This document shows positions 1-7,709 of a stretch of 20,208 nucleotides of DNA, piece after piece (the stretch's first letter is position 1; each line of letters starts with the position of its first letter). Source of the stretch: Flavobacterium sp. (lineage in GTDB: Bacteria; Bacteroidota; Bacteroidia; Flavobacteriales; Flavobacteriaceae); assembly GCA_023253295.1 (NCBI GenBank), contig JALRGZ010000203.1, positions 1 to 20,208 on the forward strand, given 5' to 3'. The notes under the pieces were generated by a model. It searched no databases, was not told where the DNA came from, and saw nothing but the letters and a program-made list of their open reading frames with translations. The position numbers and the translations under genes are program-made.

Positions 1-1
1 C

Positions 2-2353
2 AATATCCTTTTTTGTGGAACCAGAGATAATGGTTTGTGGAAAAGTACTGATGCCGGTGCTACCTGGAATCTGGCCTGGAGCGGAGTTACGACTACTCCC
101 AACGGAAATGGGATTTGTTTCGTTGTTTTTGACCCGTCTACAGCTTCAGGGGGAAAAACAAATACTATTTATATAGGAATCTCACGTACTGGAAGTGATA
201 ATATTTATAAAAGTACCGACGGTGGAGTTACATTTACACCAGTGTCAGCTACTACCGCTTATTTTCCTCACAGGTTTGTACTTCAAGGAACAACCGGATA
301 TGTTACATATGCTGATAATGAAGGACCAGCTACAACTAACAATGAAGGTAGAGTTTATAAATTAAACACTACAACAAATTCTTGGACGAATGTTACTCCA
401 TTAACATGGGGCATTTATTCGCTGTCTTTTGGAGGTGTTGATATCGATCCGTCAAATGTTAATCGTGTAGTGGTTTCAACAACAGGAAATTATAATAACA
501 ATCAATACGGTACGACAGGGGGTGATTTTGTTTACTACTCAACCGATGGAGGTGCTAGCTGGACTGTGAAGAACGGAAGTAATAGTACGTTTGATAATAA
601 TGGTATAGGTATAGCTTCTGGTCAGTGTAATTGGGCTGAATGTGCTGTTTTTGATCCATTAAACAGTAATAAAGTTCGAGTAGTTGGCGGTGGTGGAATA
701 TTTACCACTTCCGATATTAGTGCTACCAACCCTGTATGGAAATATGATGTTATCGGTATTGAAGAAACTGCATTTTTGGATGGTGTTTGTATCCCAGGCG
801 GGCCACTTATTTGCGCAATGGGTGATATGACAGGTTTCTTATTCACCGACTTTAATTCTTACCCGTCACAGTTTCTTAGACCAGGTAAGGGTACTAACCG
901 AAGTGTAGCGTATGCCAGTGCCAATGTGAATAAGGTCGTGAGAACAAGTGATGCAGATGCACATGTATATTATTCCACCGATAAGGGAACAAGTTGGACG
1001 GCATGTCCCACTTCCATGGGATCAGGTGGACGGGCTGCCTTGAGTGCCGATGGGGGAACAATATTTCACTATCCATCTAACTTATTATATTACAGTACTA
1101 ATAATGGTACTTCATGGGCTCAATCATCGGGTATCAATTTTTGGGGAGGAATTCCGGTAGCTGACCCGGTAAACAGTAATTACATTTACATGTATAATCC
1201 GAGTGACGGTAATATGTGGGTAAGTTCCAACAAAGGGGCGAGCTTCTCGGTTGCCGGAAACGCCGGAAGTTCATCTGCTCCATGGTCAACATCGCTACCG
1301 CGTGCAGTGCCAGGTCTGGAAGGAAATATATGGGTTCCGGAAATAGCCAATGGACTGAAATACTCAACAAACCACGGAGTGACTTATACAACGGTCTCAA
1401 ATGTGACTTATTGTAAATCCATCGCCTTCGGTAAATCAGCAATCGGATCTTCGTTTCCGACTATCTTTATCTGGGGTACCGTATCCGGGGTTACAGGTCT
1501 TTTCACATCGATTGACAAAGGTGCAAGCTGGGTAAGAATGAATGATGATGCACATCAATTTGGAGGTTTTGAATTTCTGGTTGGTGATCCAAACATTTTC
1601 GGAAGAGTTTACACTGGTGGTGGTGGTGTTATTTATTGGGACAGTCCTGCTCAAACTATCATTACGATGAAGAATAAAGCTACAGGGATGGCAATTGATG
1701 GAATGTACAGGTACAATAGTGGTTCGATTGTAGGACAATGGACTTATAGTGGCAATCCTGCACAACAGTGGGTACAGGAAGTGGTTGGAAATTATGTAAG
1801 ACTAAAGAATTTGGCTACAGGTCTGTATATTGATGGAAATGGTCAATCTACACCCGGATCTGCGGCTTATCAGTCAAGCAGCAGTAGCGATTGGAATTTG
1901 CATTGGTCAAAAGAAACAGTTGGTGCTTATACTAAATTTAGAAACCGTAATACAGGATTGTACCTTGATGGCATGTGGAGAGGTTCAAATTCTGATTTAG
2001 GGCAGTATAGTTCAAGTACAGGTGATCCACAATTATGGGAAGTGACAACTGTGTCTGGCTCATCTTCTGCAAAGATGCTTAGTGATGAAAAAGTTGTAAT
2101 TGAAGATGATTCTACTATTGAGATTAATTTTTATCCAAATCCTTTTGTTGATGATTTTAAAGTAGTAACAGGAAATTCTGGCGAACTGATTCGTGTTACC
2201 GTTTTTGATACTTTGGGAAGAAAAGTAGAAACTGCAGAATCAACATCGAACCAATTGTCAATGGGTGCTTCGTTAAAATCAGGTATATATGTAGTTCAGG
2301 TTGAGAGTGAAAAAATGGGCTTATTAAAGACTTTTAAAGTGATTAAAAAATAA
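2..2353 (+). CDS. GH74-like xyloglucanase with ricin-like repeats and T9SS sorting domain (5' partial)
   Basis: This is the 3' part (783 residues visible) of a secreted GH74-like endo-xyloglucanase; the reading frame is open from base 2, so the TTG at 35 is not a real start. Several BNR/sialidase-type propeller repeats read K-S-T-D-x-G-A-T-W or close variants. A GIEETAFLDG stretch followed by GDMTGFLFTD matches the GH74 signature GxEETAVLD...GDxGGF. The Asp in AVFDP (about residue 218) sits where GH74 has its second catalytic Asp; the first catalytic Asp would lie upstream of the window. From about base 1663 to 2060 there are three ricin-like repeats, each with a [GA]-x-x-[IL]-DG core and QQW/LW ends. 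The last 80 residues (YPNPF, LGRKVE, GIYVVQV) form a type A T9SS sorting domain, implying export across the outer membrane. Family knowledge gives endo-cleavage of the xyloglucan beta-1,4-glucan backbone; the exact cleavage mode is unknown. Confidence 0.85.
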   Translation, partial: NILFCGTRDNGLWKSTDAGATWNLAWSGVTTTPNGNGICFVVFDPSTASGGKTNTIYIGISRTGSDNIYKSTDGGVTFTPVSATTAYFPHRFVLQGTTGYVTYADNEGPATTNNEGRVYKLNTTTNSWTNVTPLTWGIYSLSFGGVDIDPSNVNRVVVSTTGNYNNNQYGTTGGDFVYYSTDGGASWTVKNGSNSTFDNNGIGIASGQCNWAECAVFDPLNSNKVRVVGGGGIFTTSDISATNPVWKYDVIGIEETAFLDGVCIPGGPLICAMGDMTGFLFTDFNSYPSQFLRPGKGTNRSVAYASANVNKVVRTSDADAHVYYSTDKGTSWTACPTSMGSGGRAALSADGGTIFHYPSNLLYYSTNNGTSWAQSSGINFWGGIPVADPVNSNYIYMYNPSDGNMWVSSNKGASFSVAGNAGSSSAPWSTSLPRAVPGLEGNIWVPEIANGLKYSTNHGVTYTTVSNVTYCKSIAFGKSAIGSSFPTIFIWGTVSGVTGLFTSIDKGASWVRMNDDAHQFGGFEFLVGDPNIFGRVYTGGGGVIYWDSPAQTIITMKNKATGMAIDGMYRYNSGSIVGQWTYSGNPAQQWVQEVVGNYVRLKNLATGLYIDGNGQSTPGSAAYQSSSSSDWNLHWSKETVGAYTKFRNRNTGLYLDGMWRGSNSDLGQYSSSTGDPQLWEVTTVSGSSSAKMLSDEKVVIEDDSTIEINFYPNPFVDDFKVVTGNSGELIRVTVFDTLGRKVETAESTSNQLSMGASLKSGIYVVQVESEKMGLLKTFKVIKK
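1663..2353 (+). repeat. C-terminal cassette, copy 1 (ricin-like triplet plus T9SS domain)
   Basis: The ricin-like triplet, the linker (AKM....KV) and the sorting domain here are closely similar to the end of the following esterase gene. Shared runs include NFYPN, FVDDFK, DTLGRKVETAEST and NQLSMGA. The similarity continues past the stop codon through the hairpin to about 2481. The ricin-like part probably binds sugars (CBM13-like) and the sorting domain routes the protein through T9SS. Confidence 0.75.
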
Positions 2354-2694
2354 GAAACCGATTTTGATTACTTAAATCATAGCATGAATACTTTCAATAT
2401 TCGTGCTATGATTAAATTTAATATAGGGAAAATATATACTTAATGAATTTTTAAAGTGAAATACAAAGAATTTAAGTGTTAAACTAACATTATATAACAA
2501 GATTACAATGTATTTGACTACTTAGATTTGATTCATTTTTAAATAGTCACTAATTAGCTGTGATGATATATAGTTAGAAAAATTCTGTATGATTTTATGA
2601 GGATTTTTTTATCAATTAAGAATAAATGTATCTGATAAACATAAAAAATAATTAAAACCAAATTAGATAACTTATTTAAAAAAAATATAGATTT
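2354..2694. other. Intergenic region between GH74-like gene and esterase gene
   Basis: This 341-base AT-rich gap holds the hairpin at 2375-2413 and, up to about 2481, sequence resembling that downstream of the esterase gene. A TAGATTTG at 2523-2530 matches the Bacteroidota -7 consensus TAnnTTTG, but there is no TTTG at the expected upstream spacing. Nothing else could be recognised. Confidence 0.6.
2375..2413 (+). terminator. Strong hairpin terminator after GH74-like gene
   Basis: A 16-bp stem (AATCATAGCATGAATA pairing with TATTCGTGCTATGATT, one G-T wobble) with a 7-base loop begins 22 bases after the stop codon. It lacks a clear T-run, but its position and strength fit a transcription terminator or an mRNA 3'-end protector. 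A near-identical hairpin follows the next gene. Confidence 0.7.
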
Positions 2695-4281
2695 ATGAAA
2701 AACATTTTAGTATCACTATTATTTATTTTTTTATTTATTAGAGCCTCGGGCCAGAATAAAATAGTTTCATGCGTAGGAAACAGTATTACCTATGGATATG
2801 GTTTGACATCACCATCTACTCAAAGCTATCCGGCTCAATTGAAAACTTTATTGGGTAGTAATTGGACAGTTAATAATTATGGAGTAAGTGCAAGAACTAT
2901 GCTTAAGACTGGTGATTTGCCTTATTGGAATGAAGGAGCTTTTAGAGAAGCAAAGAGGTCAAATCCAAATTTTGTAATGATTGAATTAGGAACAAATGAT
3001 TCAAAACCATGGAATTGGAATAATAGAGGGGACGAATTTGTAGCTGATTATAAAGAGATGATTCAAATTTTTAAAGATTTGTCATCAAAACCAGATGTAT
3101 GGATTGGTTTGGTACCTCCGGGTAATAATGTTTCCTGGGGAATTTTAAATAACGTTTTGAATGATTCTGTTAATAAGAGAATTAAGCAAGTCGCTTATGA
3201 AACAGGAGTTGGTTTGATTGATGTTTATGACGCACTGGGAGGAAATAACATGCCGTGGTTTAATGCTCAATTTTTTCAAAACGACAGTATTCATCCTACA
3301 TCAGACGGAGCGGCTATAATAGCTCAAAAGGTTAATCAGATGCTTAACATGCCAAGGCCACAATTAGTCTTTGCAAATAATGTGATAACAGCTTCCATAT
3401 CAGCCTATGCGTATCAATGGTATTTTAACGGTACACCTGTTTCAGTAGCCGAGGGTGGAAACCAATCTCAATTTACTCCTTCTAAATCAGGTACCTATAA
3501 GGTTTCATTAAAACTAAATGCAACTAATGAAACGCGAATTGTTTCACAAGAACTTGATATAAATTTGATGACTATTAATGCTACGTTAACGAATCTTGCT
3601 ACAGGGCTTTTAATAGATGGTCTGGATAGGTTAACAGATGGTTCTAATGCAGCTCAGTCGAGTTACAACGCTAGCGATTCTCAGCAATGGGTTATTGAAA
3701 CCGTAGGAAGCTATGTGAAAATTAAAAATAAGCTTTCAGGTTTATATTTAGATGGTATGGGTAATAGAACATCTGGTTCGGTTGTGGTGCAAAAAAACAA
3801 CAATGCAAGTAACAGTCAACAATGGCAAGAGGTTGTTTCCGGTAATAACATCAAATATGCAAATCGTACTACAGGTTTATATCTCGATGGTATGGGTAAA
3901 ACTGTTGATGGTTCAGAATTATATCAAGTAAGAAAAAGCAACAGTAACAACCAGTTATGGGCAATTGCAGCTGTGACTAGTGCAACTGTAGCTAAGATGG
4001 CTGGGTCGAATAAAGTGCAAAGTGAAAAAGACTCGGCTATTCAGATTAATTTTTATCCAAATTCATTTGTTGATGATTTTAAAATAGAAACAGGGAAATA
4101 TGGAGAACATATTCGTGTTGCTATTTATGATACTTTGGGAAGAAAAGTAGAAACTGCAGAATCTACTTTTTCGAACCAACTGTCAATGGGGGCTGCCTTG
4201 AAGTCCGGTCTATATGTGGTTCAGATTGAGGAAGTAAAAACAGGTTTGTTAAAGACATTCAAAATTGTTAAAAAAGAATAA
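2695..4281 (+). CDS. Secreted SGNH/GDSL esterase with ricin-like repeats and T9SS sorting domain
   Basis: This is a probable carbohydrate acetylesterase, 528 residues. A signal peptide (cleavage near ASG-Q, residue 20) is followed by an SGNH hydrolase domain to about residue 218. All four SGNH blocks are visible: Ser30 in VGNSIT, Gly63 in NNYGVSAR, Asn101 in GTND, and Asp197/His200 in DSIHP. Residues about 221-288 look like an Ig-like spacer (YQWYFNG...SGTYKV). Residues about 294-425 hold three ricin-like repeats (GLLIDG, GLYLDG, GLYLDG). The last 80 residues are a T9SS sorting domain (NFYPN, LGRKVE, GLYVVQI). Its C-terminal cassette is shared with the upstream GH74-like protein, so both probably go to the same place and bind the same polymer. 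Removal of O-acetyl groups from xyloglucan or xylan is inferred from context; the ester type is not shown by sequence. Confidence 0.85.
   Translation: MKNILVSLLFIFLFIRASGQNKIVSCVGNSITYGYGLTSPSTQSYPAQLKTLLGSNWTVNNYGVSARTMLKTGDLPYWNEGAFREAKRSNPNFVMIELGTNDSKPWNWNNRGDEFVADYKEMIQIFKDLSSKPDVWIGLVPPGNNVSWGILNNVLNDSVNKRIKQVAYETGVGLIDVYDALGGNNMPWFNAQFFQNDSIHPTSDGAAIIAQKVNQMLNMPRPQLVFANNVITASISAYAYQWYFNGTPVSVAEGGNQSQFTPSKSGTYKVSLKLNATNETRIVSQELDINLMTINATLTNLATGLLIDGLDRLTDGSNAAQSSYNASDSQQWVIETVGSYVKIKNKLSGLYLDGMGNRTSGSVVVQKNNNASNSQQWQEVVSGNNIKYANRTTGLYLDGMGKTVDGSELYQVRKSNSNNQLWAIAAVTSATVAKMAGSNKVQSEKDSAIQINFYPNSFVDDFKIETGKYGEHIRVAIYDTLGRKVETAESTFSNQLSMGAALKSGLYVVQIEEVKTGLLKTFKIVKKE
3571..4281 (+). repeat. 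C-terminal cassette, copy 2 (ricin-like triplet plus T9SS domain)
   Basis: This is the second copy of the cassette described at 1663-2353. The sorting domain reads YPNSF here instead of the usual YPNPF. Similarity with copy 1 extends past the stop through the hairpin to about 4431, which indicates duplication of a DNA segment rather than two separate domain captures. Confidence 0.75.
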
Positions 4282-4303
4282 ATTGATTTTGATGTTCAAA
4301 AAT

Positions 4304-4343
4304 AATCATAGCATGAATTCTTTAAAATATTCATGCTATGATT
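4304..4343 (+). terminator. Strong hairpin terminator after esterase gene
   Basis: A perfect 15-bp stem (AATCATAGCATGAAT with ATTCATGCTATGATT) and a 10-base loop lie 22 bases after the stop codon. The stem is the same as at 2375-2413 except that the wobble position is Watson-Crick here. Confidence 0.7.
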
Positions 4344-4570
4344 AAAATTATATTTTTCATCCTTTGATTTAAAGAGGGTACAAATTGTACTTAAATGAGT
4401 TTATAGTATAATTCAAAGAGTTTAGCTGTTATGATATCTAAAAAAGACAAAATTGTTTTTATGAAAATCTGAAAATACTATTGAAGTGATATAATGAAAA
4501 AAACAAGTAATTTTTTAAAGATTCAGAATTTGATAAAATTTTTATAGAGAATATTTCTTTTGTTAGTCAG

Positions 4571-4620
4571 AGCCTGTCGAAGACTTCGTTTTTGGGAATA
4601 AATAGGTACTTCGACAAGCT
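4571..4620. repeat. REP-like inverted repeat
   Basis: AGCCTGTCGAAG at 4571-4582 faces CTTCGACAAGCT at 4609-4620: 12-base arms with one mismatch, separated by 26 bases. It is an island of higher GC in very AT-rich DNA. The CTTCGACA[AG]GCT core resembles a short intergenic palindrome I recall from Bacteroidota genomes. No second copy was seen in this window. Confidence 0.5.
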
Positions 4621-4940
4621 TAGTGTTACAGAAAAATAAATGAGAAAATTATTTGAATAAAGTTTTGACAGATTGATGTTGGTAAATCTAAAGAAGAAGA
4701 AGATTGCTTCGAATAAAATGATAATAGAACTAAAATAGAAAAATAGATACATTAATTGTGGAAGTCTGCTAAGGAATGAGCCTAAATAAGACATTTGGAT
4801 AGTATTTGTGAAACATAATGCCCATTAAATAAATAATAAAAGTTGTTTTTTCGCAGGTAGATTTAACCTTAAAATAATATTGAGAGATGTTATTGTTAAT
4901 ATCGAACTCTCAGAAAATAATAACAAATACAAAATTAAAA

Positions 4941-7538
4941 ATGAAAAGATCCCTGTTCGTATTGATGATTTTTTTTCTGATAAGTAATGCTTGGGCACAG
5001 CAATATCCTTATCAAAATCCGGATCTAAGTTCTGAGCAACGTGCTAAGGACTTAATGTCTCGTCTTACATTAAAGGAAAAAGTAGCTTTGATGCTTGATG
5101 AGTCAGAGGCTATTCCTCGTTTAGGAATAAAAAAATTCAATTGGTGGAGCGAAGGATTACATGGTATCAGATATGGATATAACGTATCTGTATTTCCTCA
5201 ATCCATAGGACTGGCAGCATCTTTCGATGATAATTTAGTTTATAATGTTTTTAATGCTATTTCTGATGAATTCCGTGCTAAGTATCATGAGAACAGAAGA
5301 GAGGGGAAGGAAAACAGTAAATTTATGAGTTTGTCTGTTTGGACACCAAATATAAATATATTTCGAGACCCACGTTGGGGAAGAGGACAGGAAACCTATG
5401 GAGAGGATCCTTATCTGACAACCCGTATTGGGATTTCAGTAGTAAACGGACTTCAGGGACCTGCCGATTCAAAATACAAAAAACTGTTGGCATGTGCCAA
5501 ACATTTTGCAGTACATTCTGGTCCTGAATGGAGCAGGCATTCATTGAATCTGAATAATGTTAATCCGCGTGATTTGTGGGAAACCTATTTGCCGGCATTT
5601 AAAGCATTGGTTCAACAAGCTGATGTTCGTGAAGTAATGTGTGCTTATCAACGCTTAGATGATGAACCTTGCTGCGGAAGTAACCGTTTGTTGCAAAAAA
5701 TTCTTCGAAACGATTGGGGGTTTAAATATCTGGTAGTTTCTGATTGTGGAGCCATTACAGATTTTTATAGTACACATAAAGTGTCATCAGACGCAACTCA
5801 TGCAGCCGCTAAAGCGGTACTTTCCGGTACTGATGTAGAATGTGGTTGGGATTATGCTTACAATAAATTGCCACAGTCTGTTGATAAAGGTTTGATTGAT
5901 GAAAAAGAAATTGATGAACGTTTAGAAAGAGTTTTGATTGGACGTTTTGACTTAGGTGAAATGGATGATGATTCTTTAGTATCATGGTCAAAAATTCCTG
6001 CATCAGTAATTGATTCTAAAGAACATAAAGAATTAGCACTGAAGATGGCTCAGGAATCAATGGTTTTACTTCAAAACAAAAACAATATCCTTCCATTGTC
6101 AAAAAAAATAAAAAAGATAGCTGTAATAGGGCCTAATGCTAATGATGAACCTATGTTGTTAGGGAATTATAACGGTTTTCCATCCGCTATCACTACTGTT
6201 TTAGAAGGCGTTAAAGGAAAGCTTCCGGCAGATAAAGTATTTTACGATAAAGGATGTGACTTAGTAGAAGACAAGATTACACAAAGTCTTTTTGAGAATT
6301 GTTCTTTTGATGGAAAAACGGGAATGAAAGCCACTTATTGGAATAATAAAGAGTTTAAAGGAGATGCAGTAGCACATAATCAAATTATAAGTCCGATACA
6401 ATTAACAACTGCAGGGCAAAATCAATTTAGTCCTGGTGTAAATATTAAAGGTTTTTCCGGAAAATATGAAACTGTTTACAGTGCTACTGAATCGGAAGAA
6501 ATCGTTTTTAGATTGGAATTTGGTGGAAAATGTGAAGTGTTGGTAAACAATGAAACCTTATTTTCAAAAGAATTATGGCAATTAGCACCAATTAGAATTC
6601 CTTTTATTGTTGAAAAAGGGAAAGATTACAAGATTGAAGTCAAATATTCAGCCGTTAATGATGGTGTAGAAGCAAGTCTTAAGTTAAATATAGGCAGAGA
6701 GATTCCGGTGAATTATGATGAATTAGTTGATAAACTAAAAGGAATTGATGAAGTGATTTTTATTGGAGGAATTTCACCAAGATTAGAAGGTGAAGAAATG
6801 CCGGTAGAATTTAATGGTTTCAAAGGAGGCGACAGAACTCATATTGAACTTCCTGCTTCGCAACGCAATTGTTTACAAGCATTGAAAAAAGCAGGAAAGA
6901 AGATAGTGTTTGTAAACTGTTCAGGTGCTGCTATGGCATTAACTCCGGAAACCGAAAGTTGTGATGCTATTCTTCAGGCTTGGTATGGCGGACAATCAGG
7001 CGGTCAGGCTGTGGCAGATGTAATTTTCGGAGATTATAATCCTTCAGGAAAATTACCTGTAACCTTCTATAAAAATTCAGATAATCTGGGAGATATTGAA
7101 GATTATTCTATGAAAGGAAGAACATATCGTTTTATGGATGATGCATTGTTTCCTTTTGGGTATGGATTGAATTATACATCATTTAGAATAGGCAATGCTA
7201 AATTGAGTAAAACGGAATTCAAAGATAATGAATCAATTCAATTGACTGTGCCAATTACAAATACAGGAAAGCGTTCCGGTAGTGAAGTTGTTCAGGTTTA
7301 TATCCGCAAAGTAAATGACATTGAAGGACCTTTAAAAACTCTGCGTGGATACCAACGTATGGAAATTACAGCTGGCAGAACCCAAGAAGCTACTTTTAAT
7401 TTGAATGCTGATTCATTTGAGTTTTTTGACTGGAGCCAACGAAGAATGATGGTAACTCCCGGAGAATATGAGGTTTATTATGGGAAAAGTTCTTCTCTAA
7501 AAGATTTGAAAAAAATAAATGTGAAAATCATTAAATAA
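4941..7538 (+). CDS. GH3 beta-xylosidase/beta-glucosidase with PA14 insert
   Basis: This 865-residue exo-acting GH3 enzyme hydrolyses non-reducing beta-D-xylosyl or beta-D-glucosyl residues. The ATG at 4941 is preferred over the upstream ATG at 4887 because it starts a clean signal peptide (MKRSLFVLMIFF...AWA-Q) and follows an A-rich leader. The N-terminal GH3 barrel contains WWSEGLHG, PRWGRGQETYGEDPYL and KHFA. The nucleophile is Asp268 in VVSDCGA. The second domain (IAVIGPNA) is interrupted by a PA14-like domain at about residues 457-583 (ATYWNN...). The acid/base is probably one of the Glu residues 616-619 in PRLEGEE. A C-terminal fibronectin III-like domain (about 756-865) follows the FPFGYGLNYTSF motif. 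The sequence type resembles Bacteroidota xylan 1,4-beta-xylosidases, and the GH67 neighbour supports xylose release, but beta-glucosidase activity on xyloglucan fragments is equally compatible. There is no sorting domain, so it is probably periplasmic. Confidence 0.9.
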   Translation: MKRSLFVLMIFFLISNAWAQQYPYQNPDLSSEQRAKDLMSRLTLKEKVALMLDESEAIPRLGIKKFNWWSEGLHGIRYGYNVSVFPQSIGLAASFDDNLVYNVFNAISDEFRAKYHENRREGKENSKFMSLSVWTPNINIFRDPRWGRGQETYGEDPYLTTRIGISVVNGLQGPADSKYKKLLACAKHFAVHSGPEWSRHSLNLNNVNPRDLWETYLPAFKALVQQADVREVMCAYQRLDDEPCCGSNRLLQKILRNDWGFKYLVVSDCGAITDFYSTHKVSSDATHAAAKAVLSGTDVECGWDYAYNKLPQSVDKGLIDEKEIDERLERVLIGRFDLGEMDDDSLVSWSKIPASVIDSKEHKELALKMAQESMVLLQNKNNILPLSKKIKKIAVIGPNANDEPMLLGNYNGFPSAITTVLEGVKGKLPADKVFYDKGCDLVEDKITQSLFENCSFDGKTGMKATYWNNKEFKGDAVAHNQIISPIQLTTAGQNQFSPGVNIKGFSGKYETVYSATESEEIVFRLEFGGKCEVLVNNETLFSKELWQLAPIRIPFIVEKGKDYKIEVKYSAVNDGVEASLKLNIGREIPVNYDELVDKLKGIDEVIFIGGISPRLEGEEMPVEFNGFKGGDRTHIELPASQRNCLQALKKAGKKIVFVNCSGAAMALTPETESCDAILQAWYGGQSGGQAVADVIFGDYNPSGKLPVTFYKNSDNLGDIEDYSMKGRTYRFMDDALFPFGYGLNYTSFRIGNAKLSKTEFKDNESIQLTVPITNTGKRSGSEVVQVYIRKVNDIEGPLKTLRGYQRMEITAGRTQEATFNLNADSFEFFDWSQRRMMVTPGEYEVYYGKSSSLKDLKKINVKIIK

Positions 7539-7574
7539 ACAACTAATTGCGGATGTTGAACAGTTCTGTTGTTT
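7537..7574 (+). terminator. Weak hairpin after GH3 gene
   Basis: AAACAAC at the stop codon pairs with GTTGTTT across a 24-base loop. The stem is only 7 bp and AT-rich with no T-run, so this is a weak candidate. Confidence 0.2.
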
Positions 7575-7709
7575 ACTCCTGTATTTATTTGTATTTGGGT
7601 TTTCTAATTCTCTAAAAGGAAAAGTTAAGAGAAGGGCTAATGAAATATCATTTAAGTTGTTGAATAGTATTTATGAGATAGATATATGACTATTGAATTA
7701 TTGTAGTTA

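Larger units (their letters stand above)
4282..4940. other. Long intergenic region before the GH3 gene
   Basis: About 0.65 kb without a credible gene. It holds a hairpin terminator (4304-4343), the tail of the duplicated segment (to about 4431) and a REP-like inverted repeat (4571-4620). The rest is very AT-rich. The minus-strand open frame at 4567-4794 is low-complexity hydrophobic sequence in AT-rich DNA and is not called. No convincing TTTG/TAnnTTTG promoter pair was found, although a promoter for the GH3 gene must lie here or the gene must be read from upstream. Confidence 0.6.

Noticed and set aside
35..37. TTG as start codon of the first gene
   Set aside because: The frame is open to the left edge and the upstream residues (NILFCGTRDNGLW) continue the GH74-like repeat pattern, so the gene begins before the window.
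2523..2530. TAGATTTG as a Bacteroidota -7 promoter element before the esterase gene
   Set aside because: No TTTG at about 19-21 bases upstream and it lies about 165 bases from the start codon; such 8-mers are expected by chance in this AT-rich DNA.
4567..4794. Minus-strand open frame of 75 codons in the long intergenic region
   Set aside because: Its product is low-complexity hydrophobic and Phe/Ser-rich, as expected from AT-rich DNA, and it overlaps the REP-like inverted repeat; no family resemblance.
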